From Gillisella vitis (lineage in GTDB: Bacteria; Pseudomonadota; Alphaproteobacteria; Rhizobiales; Rhizobiaceae), in assembly GCF_014204625.1 (NCBI RefSeq), contig NZ_JACHLU010000003.1, positions 124,001 to 188,000 on the forward strand: a stretch of 64,000 nucleotides of DNA. Reading direction: 5' to 3'. Position numbers and translations under genes: made by a program. Of this stretch, positions 9,380 to 18,840 are shown in pieces. Under the pieces are notes generated by a model that worked only from the letters and a program-made list of their open reading frames with translations, was not told the origin of the DNA and did not search any database. Position 1 is the first letter of the stretch. The number at the start of each line of letters is the position of its first letter.

Positions 9380-9613
9380 AGACGCTGCCACTTTCGACCT
9401 GTGCGATCCCTGTCAGGATCGGCTCTGCCTGTTCCGTGTTGTACAAACCCGGAGGATTGGGACGGGCAAAATGGCAGGAAATACCCGACAATTGCAAGGC
9501 CCCAGCCGGTTTTGAGCGCGGAAGTTTTGCTCTTTCCACTGTGGATAGCCGGGATGAGCTTGTTCCAATCGTGTGGGTGTCGCATAACGGCAGAGAAAGA
9601 CAGCCCTGAAATC

Positions 9614-10549
9614 ATGAAAGCGGCGACCAGACCTTTGACCCATTCTCAAGACACTCAGGCCTCGATAGCAAAAACATTCCGTGTTCACGACAGGGCGGTT
9701 TCTGCCCGTCCGCTTGAGGTGGCGCTGTATCTGGTGGCCACGCCCATTGGCAATCTGGGTGACATTACGCTTCGGGCGCTGGAAGTGCTGGCCGGTGCCG
9801 ATGTGCTGGCCTGCGAAGACACCCGCGTCACCCGCGTGCTGCTGGACCGCTACGGCATTGCCACGCGCCCTTACGCTTACCATGAGCACAATGCCGAGGA
9901 GGTCGGTCCAAAGCTGATTGAAGCGCTTGCGGCAGGCAAATCCGTGGCCTTGGTATCGGATGCCGGAACGCCATTGGTGTCAGACCCCGGTTATCGCCTT
10001 GGCCAATTGGCACTGGAGGCGGGCTTGAAAGTGGTGCCGATTCCGGGACCATCGGCACCGCTTGCGGCTTTGGTTGGCTCTGGCCTGCCCAGCGAGGCCT
10101 TTGTGTTTGCGGGGTTTCTGCCCACCAAAGACAAGGCAAGACGCGACCGTTTGAGCCAATGGGCTGCCACCCCCGCCACCCTGATTTTTTTTGAATCCCC
10201 GCACCGTATTGGCGCAACCCTTGCGGCCGCCAAGGAGGTGCTCGGCAGTGAGCGCCCCGCTTGCGTCTGCCGTGAGCTGACCAAGACCTTTGAAGAATTT
10301 CGCCGTGGCACGCTTGGCGAATTATCCGCCTATTATGACGACGAGCGGCAGGTGAAAGGCGAGATCGTGCTGGTGGTCGGGCCGCCGCTTGAGAAAGCTG
10401 CTCCCGAGGCCGCAGATATTGACCGCTTGCTGATCGAGCTCTCCAAGACCTTGCAAACCGCCAAGGCCGCAGCGGAAGCTGCAAAGCAAACCGGCCTGCC
10501 GCGCAAAGAGCTGTATCAACGGCTGCTGGAGTTGAAGTCGGACCCATGA
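9614..10549 (+). CDS. rsmI: 16S rRNA 2'-O-methyltransferase RsmI
   Basis: A 311-residue tetrapyrrole-methylase-fold protein that methylates the 2'-OH of C1402 in 16S rRNA. Motifs: LYLVATPIGNLGDITLRAL, ACEDTRVTRVLLD, ALVSDAGTPLVSDPG, IPGPSAPLAALVGSGLP and CRELTKTFEEF, all characteristic. The frame is open far upstream over the antisense of dnaN, but only the part from the ATG at 9614 is RsmI; about 45 poorly conserved residues precede the catalytic domain. The last four bases overlap yraN (ATGA), a common rsmI-yraN pairing. Confidence 0.95.
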   Translation: MKAATRPLTHSQDTQASIAKTFRVHDRAVSARPLEVALYLVATPIGNLGDITLRALEVLAGADVLACEDTRVTRVLLDRYGIATRPYAYHEHNAEEVGPKLIEALAAGKSVALVSDAGTPLVSDPGYRLGQLALEAGLKVVPIPGPSAPLAALVGSGLPSEAFVFAGFLPTKDKARRDRLSQWAATPATLIFFESPHRIGATLAAAKEVLGSERPACVCRELTKTFEEFRRGTLGELSAYYDDERQVKGEIVLVVGPPLEKAAPEAADIDRLLIELSKTLQTAKAAAEAAKQTGLPRKELYQRLLELKSDP

Positions 10550-10917
10550 CACCAAAGCCCACGATCGATGCAAAGCGCAAAAAGGCCGAGCGGCGCGGTC
10601 GCTGGTCAGAATATGGGGCGGCGCTCTATCTGCTGCTGAAAGGCTATCGCATCGTGGCGCTCCGTCACAAAACCAAATGGGGCGAGATCGACATTATTGC
10701 CCGCCGCGGCGATGTAGTGGCTTTTGTGGAAGTCAAAGCCCGCTCCACCCGGCAATTGGCCATTGATGCTGTGGGCTATGAGAGCCAACGCCGTATTCGT
10801 GCCGCAGGCGATGTCTGGCTGTCACGTCAGCCCGATGCAGCGCGTCTGTCCCAGCGCTGCGATATTATTGCAATCGTGCCGGGATCATGGCCTTTTCATC
10901 TCACGGATGCCTTCTGA
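10546..10917 (+). CDS. yraN: UPF0102 protein YraN, endonuclease-like
   Basis: A 123-residue protein of the UPF0102/YraN family with a restriction-endonuclease-like core: YGAALYLLLKGYRIVALRHKT followed by GEIDIIARRGDVVAFVEVKAR, where Glu-Ile-Asp and Glu-Val-Lys provide the D-ExK-type metal site. Family function is unproven. It overlaps rsmI by four bases. In the Rhizobiales I know, gshB often follows closely; here the ugp operon and a cupin gene lie between. Confidence 0.92.
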   Translation: MTPKPTIDAKRKKAERRGRWSEYGAALYLLLKGYRIVALRHKTKWGEIDIIARRGDVVAFVEVKARSTRQLAIDAVGYESQRRIRAAGDVWLSRQPDAARLSQRCDIIAIVPGSWPFHLTDAF

Positions 10918-10977
10918 AATTCCATAAATAGAGAGGGCAAATTCAGTATTTCGCATATTTCGTCCTTTGTAATCATT

Positions 10978-11020
10978 CCGTCACAAAACATTCAAGTGCC
11001 TGTCATGAAGCCTCTCTAAT
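10978..11020 (+). promoter_or_regulatory. Candidate Pho box and -10 element upstream of ugpB
   Basis: Seven-base units are spaced every 11 bases: CCGTCAC at 10978, CATTCAA at 10989 and CTGTCAT at 11000. The last is a perfect match to the PhoB half-site CTGTCAT; the first matches 5 of 7 and the second 4 of 7. A TCTAAT (-10-like) lies at 11015-11020, eight bases after the last unit, where a PhoB-activated promoter would have it. The ugpB start is 38 bases further on. Phosphate control of ugp is established in E. coli and rhizobia; the site here is inferred. Confidence 0.55.
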
Positions 11021-11057
11021 GGCTTGCTCACCCCACATTGGCGGAGAGGATCAAACC

Positions 11058-12356
11058 ATGTTCAAGAAGCTTTCGATGGCGGCACTGGCCGTCACTGTAT
11101 CGACCACATCATCATTTGCCGCAACCAACATCAGCTGGTGGCACGGCATGGGTGGCCGCAACGGCGAAGTCATCAATGAATTGTCGCAGAAGTTTAACGC
11201 AGGCCAGAGCGAATGCGTTCTGACGCCTGTCTCCAAGGGCTCTTACGAAGAAGCTCTGGCTGCTGGCATCGCTGCTTTCCGCTCGCATGATCAGCCGAAC
11301 ATTCTTCAGGTGTTTGATGCCGGTTCTGCCACGATCATCAACGCCAAGGGCGCAACCATTCCGGCAGAAGATCTGCTGACCAAGGCTGGTTACAAGTTTG
11401 ACCGCAATGCTTTCATTGAAGGCGTGCGTTATTTCTACGCCGACAAGACCGGCAAATTTGTCGGTATGCCGTTCAACTCGTCTGCTCCTATTCTCTACAC
11501 CAACACTGAAGCCCTGAAAAAGGCTGGCGTTGAGGCACCAAAGACCTGGGAAGAGTTTGAAGCCATTGCACCAAAGCTGAAGGCTGCTGGCTACATTCCG
11601 CTGGTTCAGTCGCAGCTGACATGGGAATTCACTGAGAATTTCTTCTCGCGCAACAACATCCAGTTTGCCACGAACAACAATGGCTATGACGGCCTTGCTG
11701 GCACCACCATCAATGTGACCGATCCAAACCACGTGATGATGTATGACAAGCTGAAGGCCTGGAAGGACGAAGGCTATTTCGCTTACTACGGCGCTGGTTG
11801 GAACGACAACCAGAAGCCTTTTGAAGAAGGAAAGGTTGCGCTCTGGGTTGGCTCTTCCGGCTCGTTCGGTGGTTTGCAAAAGACGGCGTCCATGCCATTT
11901 TCCGCAACGTTTTTGCCCTACTGGGGCTCCATCAAGGGCGCAGGCGTACACAGCTTTATCGGCGGCGCTGCCCTTTATGCCATGTCCGGCAAGACTGAAG
12001 CTGAAAACAAGTGCACAGCCGCTTTCTTCAACTTCCTGACTCAGCCTGAAATCCAGAAGTTCTACCATCAGGCCACCGGCTATGTTGCCATCACCACGGC
12101 CGCTTACGAGCTGGCCAAGAAGGAAGGCTACTACGAGAAGACCCCTGTTGCTGAAGTCGGTATCAAGCAGCTTCAGCTTCCCGGCGGCGAATGGGACAAG
12201 GGTTATCGCCTTGGTTTCTACCCACAGATCCGCTCGGTGATGGAGCGTGAATACAACAAGATCTTCTCTGGCGAAACCACGCCTAAGGCTGCAATGGAAA
12301 CCATCAAGAAGGAAGCTGACGAAATCCTGGCACGCTTTGCCAAGACCGCAGGCTGA
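11058..12356 (+). CDS. ugpB: sn-Glycerol-3-phosphate ABC transporter, binding protein UgpB
   Basis: A 432-residue periplasmic solute-binding protein (family 1). MFKKLSMAALAVTVSTTSSFA is a signal peptide. The mature part follows E. coli UgpB closely in pattern: ISWWHGMGGRNGEVINELSQ, KGSYEEALAAGIAAFR, ILQVFDAGSATI, PFNSSAPILYTNTEALKKAG, FIGGAALYAMSGK, ATGYVAITTAAYELA and RLGFYPQIRSVMEREYNKI. GGAGAGGA precedes the ATG at 11058. It heads the ugpBAEC operon, with a candidate Pho box upstream. A related substrate such as a glycerophosphodiester or sugar is possible, but the match to UgpB is good over its whole length. Confidence 0.9.
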   Translation: MFKKLSMAALAVTVSTTSSFAATNISWWHGMGGRNGEVINELSQKFNAGQSECVLTPVSKGSYEEALAAGIAAFRSHDQPNILQVFDAGSATIINAKGATIPAEDLLTKAGYKFDRNAFIEGVRYFYADKTGKFVGMPFNSSAPILYTNTEALKKAGVEAPKTWEEFEAIAPKLKAAGYIPLVQSQLTWEFTENFFSRNNIQFATNNNGYDGLAGTTINVTDPNHVMMYDKLKAWKDEGYFAYYGAGWNDNQKPFEEGKVALWVGSSGSFGGLQKTASMPFSATFLPYWGSIKGAGVHSFIGGAALYAMSGKTEAENKCTAAFFNFLTQPEIQKFYHQATGYVAITTAAYELAKKEGYYEKTPVAEVGIKQLQLPGGEWDKGYRLGFYPQIRSVMEREYNKIFSGETTPKAAMETIKKEADEILARFAKTAG

Positions 12357-12431
12357 ACCCTGACACCTCCGACATGATGTCACCCGGAGGCGATTCATCG
12401 CCTCCGGGACTTGCTTTGAAAGGTTGCCGCG

Positions 12432-13313
12432 ATGAAGCGCGTTCAGTTCAACTCGCGATTTCTCCCCTATTTCTTCCTGATGCCGCAATTTTGCATTGTG
12501 GCCATCTTCTTCTATTGGCCAGCGGTGCAGGCCATTCAGTCGTCTTTTTACATTGAAGACCCGTTCGGCTTTGGCTCAACCTTCGTGGGTCTGGCCAATT
12601 ATGCCGATATGTTTAGCTCGCCGGAATATCGCAAAATCGCGCTGTTTACGCTGTGCTTCAGTGTTATCGTTACGTTTTTGGTGCTGTCCATCGGAACCGT
12701 GCTCGCCGTCAAGGCTGATGCCGTGATCCGTGGACAATCGGCCTACAAGACCCTGCTGATCGTCGTCTATGCCATCGCCCCGCCTGTGGCGGGCCTGATC
12801 GGCATGATGTTCTTTGATCAGCACATCGGCCCCTTTGTGAAATTCGTGGCCCTGTTTGGCTGGGATATGAAAGTGGGCCTGAACTATTTCGATACCGCCT
12901 TTGCCATGGTGGCCATCGCCGTGTGGAACCAGATTCCCTACAATTTCATCTTCATTCTGTCTGGCCTTCAGGGCATTCCGGCCTCGGTGCGCGAAGCGGC
13001 TACACTCGATTGCCGCTCCGGCACCCGCCGGTTCTGGACCGTGACCATGCCGCTTTTGACACCCACAGCGTTTTTCCTGCTGGTGGTCAACATGACCTAT
13101 TCGCTGTTTGATACGTTTGCGGTGATCGACGTGATCGTCAAGGACAAGGCTGCCGATAACCCGATTACGCTGGTCTATAAGGTTTATCTTGATGGTTTCC
13201 GGGGCAATGACATAGGGTCTTCTTCCGCGCAATCGGTAATCCTGATGGTCGTCGTGCTGGTTTTGACAATGATTCAGTTCCGCTTCATTGAGCGTCGCGT
13301 CCATTACGGTTGA
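12432..13313 (+). CDS. ugpA: sn-Glycerol-3-phosphate ABC permease UgpA
   Basis: A 293-residue inner-membrane permease of the MalF type with six predicted helices, beginning with FLPYFFLMPQFCIVAIFFYW. The EAA loop that docks to the ATPase is at residues 188-197 and reads EAATLDCRSG, where the usual sequence is EAAxxDGAGx; the normally invariant Gly is Cys194 and the next two residues are also atypical, although downstream FWTVTMPLLTP is normal. The frame is intact. It is the second gene of ugpBAEC; 75 bases separate it from ugpB, and ugpE follows after ten. Confidence 0.92.
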   Translation: MKRVQFNSRFLPYFFLMPQFCIVAIFFYWPAVQAIQSSFYIEDPFGFGSTFVGLANYADMFSSPEYRKIALFTLCFSVIVTFLVLSIGTVLAVKADAVIRGQSAYKTLLIVVYAIAPPVAGLIGMMFFDQHIGPFVKFVALFGWDMKVGLNYFDTAFAMVAIAVWNQIPYNFIFILSGLQGIPASVREAATLDCRSGTRRFWTVTMPLLTPTAFFLLVVNMTYSLFDTFAVIDVIVKDKAADNPITLVYKVYLDGFRGNDIGSSSAQSVILMVVVLVLTMIQFRFIERRVHYG

Positions 13314-13323
13314 GGAGAAGACT

Positions 13324-14166
13324 ATGTATAAAACCAAACTCTTCGACCATGTGATTCTGATCCTCGGCGTGATTATGATGATCGGCCCGCTGGTAGTGGC
13401 GTTTGCTACCTCATCACACACAGCGGCCGAAATCCACCAGAAGGGCCTGATGCTCTCCATGGGCGGGCATCTGGAAGAGACCTATCACAAGGTACTGTTT
13501 GCCCAGACCGGATTTAATGGCAAGGTCACGGGTCTCAGCATGTTGCTCAATTCGCTGATCCTTGGCCTTGGCTTTGCCATCGGCAAAATAGTGCTCTCGA
13601 TGATGGCCGCTTACGCCATTGTCTATTTCCGCTTTCGTTTTGCCACGCTGGCTTTCTGGATCATCTTCACCACGCTGCTGTTGCCGCTGGAAGTGCGCAT
13701 TATCCCGTCCTACAAAGTGGCGAGTGATCTGGGTCTTCTGAACTCCTATACGGGTCTCATCCTGCCATTGCTGGCCTCTGCCACCGGCACCTTCTTCTTC
13801 CGACAGTTTTTCAAATCCGTGCCGGAGGAACTCTTGGAAGCTGCCCGCATTGACGGGGCTGGCCCGTTCAAATTCCTGATCGACATTCTGGTGCCGCTGT
13901 CGCGCACCATGATTGCGGCGGTGTTTATCATCATGTTCGTCTATGGCTGGAACCAGTATCTCTGGCCGATGCTGATGACCACGGACGAGAGTTTTTACAC
14001 GCTGATGCGCGGTATCAAGCAGATCCTTCAGGTCTGGGTGGGCGCACAAATTCCCGATTATAACGAAGCCTTTGCCATGGCCGTGCTCGCTATGCTGCCC
14101 CCGATCATCATCGTGGTGGTGTTCCAGAGCTGGTTCATCAAGGGCCTCACCGAAACCGACAAGTAA
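13324..14166 (+). CDS. ugpE: sn-Glycerol-3-phosphate ABC permease UgpE
   Basis: A 280-residue MalG-type permease. The N-terminus [22 protein letters not shown] leads into the first helix, and the canonical EAA loop [10 protein letters not shown] is at residues 172-181, in contrast to its partner UgpA. The C-terminus [10 protein letters not shown] resembles the FVKGLTEGA.. end of MalG-family proteins. The ATG at 13324 directly follows GAGGAGAAG. It pairs with UgpA to form the membrane channel of the importer. Confidence 0.93.
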   Translation: MYKTKLFDHVILILGVIMMIGPLVVAFATSSHTAAEIHQKGLMLSMGGHLEETYHKVLFAQTGFNGKVTGLSMLLNSLILGLGFAIGKIVLSMMAAYAIVYFRFRFATLAFWIIFTTLLLPLEVRIIPSYKVASDLGLLNSYTGLILPLLASATGTFFFRQFFKSVPEELLEAARIDGAGPFKFLIDILVPLSRTMIAAVFIIMFVYGWNQYLWPMLMTTDESFYTLMRGIKQILQVWVGAQIPDYNEAFAMAVLAMLPPIIIVVVFQSWFIKGLTETDK

Positions 14167-14177
14167 AGGACAGTCCA

Positions 14178-15284
14178 ATGGCTTCCATCGATATCAATCA
14201 GGTCTCCAAGATCTATGACGGCGGTGTGCGTGCTGTGAACAGCGTGGACATCCAGATCAATGACGGTGAATTTATCGTGCTGGTTGGCCCCTCCGGCTGT
14301 GGCAAATCCACGCTTTTGCGCATGGTGGCCGGGCTGGAAAGCATCTCGGAAGGCGTGGTACGCATTGGCGATCGCGTCGTCAATCAGGTTGAACCGGCAG
14401 ACCGCGACATCGCCATGGTGTTTCAGAATTACGCGCTCTATCCGCATATGACCGTGCGGCAAAATCTGGCCTATGGACTGAAAAACCGCAAAACCCCGAA
14501 AGACGAGATTGACGCCCGCGTGGCCGAAGCCGCTCGAATGCTGCAACTGGAGCCTTATCTGGACCGCAAGCCGCGCGCCCTCTCTGGCGGTCAGCGCCAG
14601 CGCGTGGCCATGGGCCGCGCCATTGTGCGCAAGCCTGCGGTGTTCCTGTTTGACGAGCCACTGTCCAACCTTGATGCGAAGCTGCGTGTGTCGATGCGGG
14701 TGGAAATCCGCAAGCTCCAGCGCCGCCTTGCCACCACGTCGATTTATGTGACGCATGATCAGCTGGAAGCCATGACCTTGGCGGATCGTCTGGTGGTGCT
14801 CAACGGTGGCCGCATCGAGCAGATTGGCACGCCTTTGGAGGTGTATAACAAGCCCGCCTCGACTTTTGTGGCCAGCTTCATTGGCTCACCGGCCATGAAC
14901 CTGATCACGGCGCGGCTGGATGGCAACCGCCTGTCGCTCTGGCCCATCAGCTTTGTGTTTGATGGACAAGCCTCTTACAGCGGTGAAGTCACAGTGGGTA
15001 TTCGTGCTGAAGATCTCGCCATTGCCGCGCCCGGCCAGCCTTATCTGCCGTTCAAGGTCGACTATATTGAAGAGCTGGGGGCGGTTCGCCTTGTGCATGG
15101 CTTTGTGGGCGATCAAGCCCTGTGTGCGACGCTGCCGGTGGATGTTGAACTCAGCGATGATCTGCGCCTTGGCATTCGACCAGAGCGCCTGCATTTCTTC
15201 GACAAGGATGGCCGCCGCATTGATGTGCCCTTCAGTGAGGCCCGCATGGTGCTGGGTTCGGATGCTGTGGCGGTTGACGCATAA
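14178..15284 (+). CDS. ugpC: sn-Glycerol-3-phosphate ABC transporter ATPase UgpC
   Basis: A 368-residue ATPase of the MalK/UgpC class. Walker [10 protein letters not shown] (residues 37-45), Q-loop [10 protein letters not shown], signature LSGGQRQ (135-141), Walker B VFLFDE (155-160) and switch His193 (VTHDQ) are all present. A C-terminal TOBE/MalK-type regulatory domain starts near residue 235 ([29 protein letters not shown]). It ends the operon; no ugpQ phosphodiesterase gene follows. Confidence 0.93.
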   Translation: MASIDINQVSKIYDGGVRAVNSVDIQINDGEFIVLVGPSGCGKSTLLRMVAGLESISEGVVRIGDRVVNQVEPADRDIAMVFQNYALYPHMTVRQNLAYGLKNRKTPKDEIDARVAEAARMLQLEPYLDRKPRALSGGQRQRVAMGRAIVRKPAVFLFDEPLSNLDAKLRVSMRVEIRKLQRRLATTSIYVTHDQLEAMTLADRLVVLNGGRIEQIGTPLEVYNKPASTFVASFIGSPAMNLITARLDGNRLSLWPISFVFDGQASYSGEVTVGIRAEDLAIAAPGQPYLPFKVDYIEELGAVRLVHGFVGDQALCATLPVDVELSDDLRLGIRPERLHFFDKDGRRIDVPFSEARMVLGSDAVAVDA

Positions 15285-15376
15285 GCATATCGGCTGACCA
15301 TCAATCCTGTTAACTGGATATTGTCGGCTTTCCTGATATTCTATGGTCTGGGGGCCGAGACGATCAGGGGGTGATT

Positions 15377-15871
15377 ATGCCAATCAGAATGCTCATCGCC
15401 GGACTGGCCGGTGCCGCCATGGCATTGCCGCGCCTGAAGCGCGGCGATGATGCGCCGCCCTTGGTGGCGGGCCACGCCTATGGGGTTGAGCTTTTGCCTG
15501 CCCCCATCAATCCAGACTGGGTTGTTGCTGGCGATCCACAGGCGCGGTTGGCCAATCACTCGACCAGCGCCGATGAGGCTTCATCAACCGCTGTGTGGGA
15601 TTGCACCGCTGGCACCTTCCGCTGGTATTTCGGTTGGGATGAGACCGTGGTGATTCAGGAAGGTGAGGTGCATGTGACCGCAGAAGACGGCAGTGAGCGC
15701 ATCTTGCGGGCTGGCGATATTGCTTACTTCAAAGGTGGCACCTGGGCCACATGGCGCATTGAGACCTATGTGCGCAAGATTGCGTTTTTGCGCAAACCCT
15801 TTCCAGAGCCATTGGCCACTCTTTACCGCCTGCGCAATGCCCTGCGCGGAGCCTCTCGAACGGGCCTGTGA
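15377..15871 (+). CDS. Cupin-domain protein
   Basis: A 164-residue protein with a single cupin fold of the DUF861/cupin_3 type: STAVWDCTAGTFRWYFGWDET, VVIQEGEVHVTAEDG and LRAGDIAYFKGGTWATWRIE. Short cupin_3 proteins often lack a full metal-binding histidine set; here the usual His positions are not obvious. The hydrophobic N-terminus (PIRMLIAGLAGAAMAL) could be a membrane anchor or signal. AGGGGG upstream favours the ATG at 15377 over a GTG two codons earlier. It lies between ugpC and gshB; a link to either is not evident. Confidence 0.8.
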   Translation: MPIRMLIAGLAGAAMALPRLKRGDDAPPLVAGHAYGVELLPAPINPDWVVAGDPQARLANHSTSADEASSTAVWDCTAGTFRWYFGWDETVVIQEGEVHVTAEDGSERILRAGDIAYFKGGTWATWRIETYVRKIAFLRKPFPEPLATLYRLRNALRGASRTGL

Positions 15872-15953
15872 TGCTGTAGAAATTCTGCCAAAGAACGTTG
15901 CGTTCGGCGCGCCGCCATCCTACATCTCTGTGCATTGCAGTGAGAGATAGATC

Positions 15954-16901
15954 ATGGCCAAGATTACCAATGTCGCCGTCCAGATGGACCACGTTTCCTC
16001 CATCAATATCGCAGGCGATTCGACATTCGCCATGAGCCTTGAGGCGCAAAGCCGCGGCTATAAGCTGTTTCATTACACGCCCGACCGCCTGACCATGCGC
16101 GATGGCCGCATTTTTGCAACCGTTGAGCCGATGGAATTGCGCGATGTGAAGGGCGATCACTACACTTTGGGCGAGGCAGAGCGCGTGGACCTGTCCACCA
16201 TGGATGTCGTGCTGCTGCGCCAGGACCCGCCGTTTGATATGGCCTATATCACCGCCACCCATTTGCTGGAGCGCATTCATCCCAAAACGCTGGTGGTCAA
16301 TGATCCGGCCTGGGTGCGCAATTCGCCAGAGAAGATTTTCGTCACCGAATTTGCCGACCTGATGCCGCCAACGCTGATCACCCGTGATCCCGCCGAGATT
16401 GCCGCATTCCGTGCCGAGCAGGGTGATATTATCCTGAAACCCCTCTACGGCAACGGCGGGGCAGGCGTATTTCACTCCACCCGTGATGACCGCAATTTCT
16501 CATCGCTGATGGAAATGTTCACTCAGATGTTCCGCGAACCCTTCATTGCTCAGGGCTATCTGCCTGCGGTGCGCAAGGGCGACAAGCGCATCATTCTGGT
16601 GGATGGCGAGCCGGTGGGGGCCATCAACCGCGTACCTGCCGAAAACGACGCCCGCTCCAACATGCACGCGGGTGGCAGGCCGGAGCCGACCGAATTGACG
16701 GCCCGCGAGCGCGAAATCTGCGCCCGCATTGGTCCGGCCCTGCGTGAGCGCGGCTTCCTGTTGGTCGGTATCGACGTGATTGGTGACTACATGACCGAGA
16801 TCAACGTCACCTCGCCCACTGGTCTTCGTGAAGTGAAAAAATTTGGCGGGGCAGACATCGCAAGCCTGCTGTGGGATGCGATTGAGAAAAAGCGCGGCTG
16901 A
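15954..16901 (+). CDS. gshB: Glutathione synthetase
   Basis: The 315-residue ATP-grasp enzyme joins gamma-glutamylcysteine and glycine to make glutathione. Seen are the N-terminal pre-ATP-grasp part ([20 protein letters not shown]), [12 protein letters not shown], the ATP-grasp elements [16 protein letters not shown] and [18 protein letters not shown], and the metal/ATP site [18 protein letters not shown]. Cytosolic. A convincing terminator is found 30 bases beyond the stop. Confidence 0.97.
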   Translation: MAKITNVAVQMDHVSSINIAGDSTFAMSLEAQSRGYKLFHYTPDRLTMRDGRIFATVEPMELRDVKGDHYTLGEAERVDLSTMDVVLLRQDPPFDMAYITATHLLERIHPKTLVVNDPAWVRNSPEKIFVTEFADLMPPTLITRDPAEIAAFRAEQGDIILKPLYGNGGAGVFHSTRDDRNFSSLMEMFTQMFREPFIAQGYLPAVRKGDKRIILVDGEPVGAINRVPAENDARSNMHAGGRPEPTELTAREREICARIGPALRERGFLLVGIDVIGDYMTEINVTSPTGLREVKKFGGADIASLLWDAIEKKRG

Positions 16902-17248
16902 CACGCCCGATGTCTTGCCAGCACGTTGAGCGCTCCTGTGGCCTGCCATGGGAGCATTTTTGTGTTTATAGCCTTGATACCTGCAATACCTCGTTCCGTT
17001 TTGTTCCTTTTGTGCAACCAGATACAACCATTTTTCCATGAATACGTGATTTTGTTCATTTATTGTTCTTGTTGTTTTGAAAGGTATATGCAATTCTGGG
17101 GTTGTGAAGGATTGCGTTTCGGTGTTTGTGTGCAATCATTTTGTTTATTTTAATGTGCTGATTTAATTTAAGGTTTCTCCGGTGGCGGGATAAGGCCGGA
17201 GATGGGGTCCGATAAGTTGATCAGAATTTGAGCGGGCAGGGGCTGTAT
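16902..17248. other. AT-rich intergenic region between gshB and comM
   Basis: After the gshB terminator the DNA is clearly more AT-rich than its surroundings up to about 17170, with several short T runs. No gene, tRNA or known RNA family was seen. A seven-base hairpin TCTCCGG (17176-17182) / CCGGAGA (17196-17202) lies in the presumed comM leader, and GCAGGGG just upstream of 17249 is the comM ribosome-binding site. Confidence 0.5.
16932..16961 (+). terminator. Terminator after gshB
   Basis: GCTCC (16932-16936) pairs with GGAGC (16951-16955), with an inner TGGC/GCCA stem, followed by ATTTTTG. Confidence 0.75.
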
Positions 17249-18781
17249 ATGGTTGCACGGGTCGGAACAGTTGCATTTCAGGGCATTGATGGTGTCCCGG
17301 TCGATGTTCAGGTGATGGTGGCACCGGGCAAGATCGGGATGCAGATTGTCGGCCTGCCTGATAAGGCGCTGGCTGAAAGCCGCGAGCGGGTGCAGGCCGC
17401 CCTGCATGCATCTGGCCTTGCCCTGCCGCCTAAGAAAGTCACGGTCAATCTGGCACCTGCTGATCTACCCAAGGAAGGCTCTCACTATGATCTGGCCATT
17501 GCCCTTGGCCTGATGGCCGCACTGGGAGCGATTCCGGGTGATGTGCTGGGCGATTATCTGGTGATCGGTGAGCTTAATCTTGATGGCACCATTGCCCCGG
17601 TGACGGGGGCACTGCCTGCGGCCATGGCAGCCAATGCGTTGAACAAAGGCTTGATTTGCCCCGCTGATAGCGGCCCGGAAGCCGCATGGGCAGGGTCTGA
17701 CATTGATATTCTGGCACCGCGCAGTCTGATCGCACTGGCCAATCACTTCAAAGGCACGCAGGTGCTCACCCGTCCGCATCCGGCCAGCCGGGCCTTGCCG
17801 GGCAATCTGCCGGATCTGGCCGATATTCGCGGGCAGGAGAGCGCCAAGCGGGCGCTGGAAGTGGCAGCGGCAGGCGGTCATAATCTGCTGATGGTGGGGC
17901 CGCCCGGCTCTGGAAAGTCCATGCTGGCGGCGCGGATGCCGTCGATCCTGCCGCTTCTGTCGCCGCCGGAATTGCTGGAAGTGTCGATGATCCATTCCAT
18001 CGGCGGGCATTTGTCGGGCGGCAAGCTGTCCGACCGCAGACCTTTTCGCACCCCGCATCATTCGGCCACCATGGCAGCCCTTGTGGGGGGTGGAATGAAA
18101 GCCAAGCCCGGTGAGGCGTCTCTTGCCCATCATGGTGTGCTGTTTCTGGATGAGTTTCCAGAGTTTTCGCCGCAGGTGCTGGATGCACTGCGCCAACCGC
18201 TGGAAAGCGGTGAGTGTATCATTGCCCGTGCCAATCATCGGGTGACATATCCGGCTAATTTCCAGTTGATTGCGGCCATGAACCCGTGCCGCTGCGGTAT
18301 GGCCGGCGAGCCGGGCCACACCTGCGCGCGCGGCATTCGCTGCATGACAGAATATCAGGGGCGCATTTCCGGCCCTTTGATGGACCGGATTGATATTCGC
18401 ATTGACGTTCCAGCGGTCTCGGCTGTCGATCTGATCAAGCCAATGGCAGCCGAAAAAAGCGCCGATGTTGCGCGCAGGGTGAATGCTGCCCGCCAACGGC
18501 AGTTGGCGCGTTTTGAAGCCGCCGGTGTGCCGGAGATCATGGTCAACGCCCGCTGTTCAACAGCTTTGATCGAAAAACTGGCAGCCCCCGATCCGGCCGG
18601 TCTCCAGCTTTTGCGCGATGCGGCTGAAAAATTCAAATTTTCAGCCCGCGCCTATCACCGGGTGCTCAAAGTGGCACGGACATTGGCCGATCTGGATGGT
18701 TCTGATGCCTTGGGACGCCTGCATCTTGCCGAAGCGATTTCCTATCGCATTCCGGCAGAACGGTTAACATCTGCGGCTTGA
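17249..18781 (+). CDS. comM: YifB/ComM-family Mg chelatase-like AAA+ ATPase
   Basis: A 510-residue protein with an N-terminal Lon-protease-like ChlI domain (VGLPDKALAESRERVQAAL, PADLPKEGSHYDLAIALG), an AAA+ ATPase core with Walker A GPPGSGKS (residues 217-224) and Walker B LFLDEFPEF, the cysteine-containing AAMNPCRCGMAG loop, and a C-terminal Mg-chelatase domain (FSARAYHRVLKVARTLADL). ComM is established in other bacteria as a hexameric helicase promoting branch migration during natural transformation. The ATG at 17249 with GCAGGGG upstream is preferred to a TTG seven codons earlier. Whether this organism is competent is unknown. Confidence 0.95.
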   Translation: MVARVGTVAFQGIDGVPVDVQVMVAPGKIGMQIVGLPDKALAESRERVQAALHASGLALPPKKVTVNLAPADLPKEGSHYDLAIALGLMAALGAIPGDVLGDYLVIGELNLDGTIAPVTGALPAAMAANALNKGLICPADSGPEAAWAGSDIDILAPRSLIALANHFKGTQVLTRPHPASRALPGNLPDLADIRGQESAKRALEVAAAGGHNLLMVGPPGSGKSMLAARMPSILPLLSPPELLEVSMIHSIGGHLSGGKLSDRRPFRTPHHSATMAALVGGGMKAKPGEASLAHHGVLFLDEFPEFSPQVLDALRQPLESGECIIARANHRVTYPANFQLIAAMNPCRCGMAGEPGHTCARGIRCMTEYQGRISGPLMDRIDIRIDVPAVSAVDLIKPMAAEKSADVARRVNAARQRQLARFEAAGVPEIMVNARCSTALIEKLAAPDPAGLQLLRDAAEKFKFSARAYHRVLKVARTLADLDGSDALGRLHLAEAISYRIPAERLTSAA

Positions 18782-18813
18782 GGCGTGTCGGTCATGTCGG
18801 AGAGGTGCGCTGA

Positions 18814-18840
18814 GAGGTTCACTTTTCCCTGACAGACTCT
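18814..18840 (-). repeat. Fragment of the AAAAGTGGAACC palindromic repeat family
   Basis: On the minus strand it reads AGAGTCTGTCAGGGAAAAG then TGAACC, matching the left half of the repeats at 29381 and 47941. It abuts the stop codon of the histidine kinase gene in the comM/kinase convergent gap. Confidence 0.55.

Noticed and set aside
8495..9613. An N-terminal extension of RsmI of more than 370 codons
   Set aside because: It is antisense to dnaN; RsmI similarity begins only after the ATG at 9614.
10918..15871. ugpBAEC plus the cupin gene as a horizontally acquired island between yraN and gshB
   Set aside because: Base and codon use resemble the neighbours, there are no integrase genes or flanking repeats, and I recall a ugp operon at a similar position in Agrobacterium.
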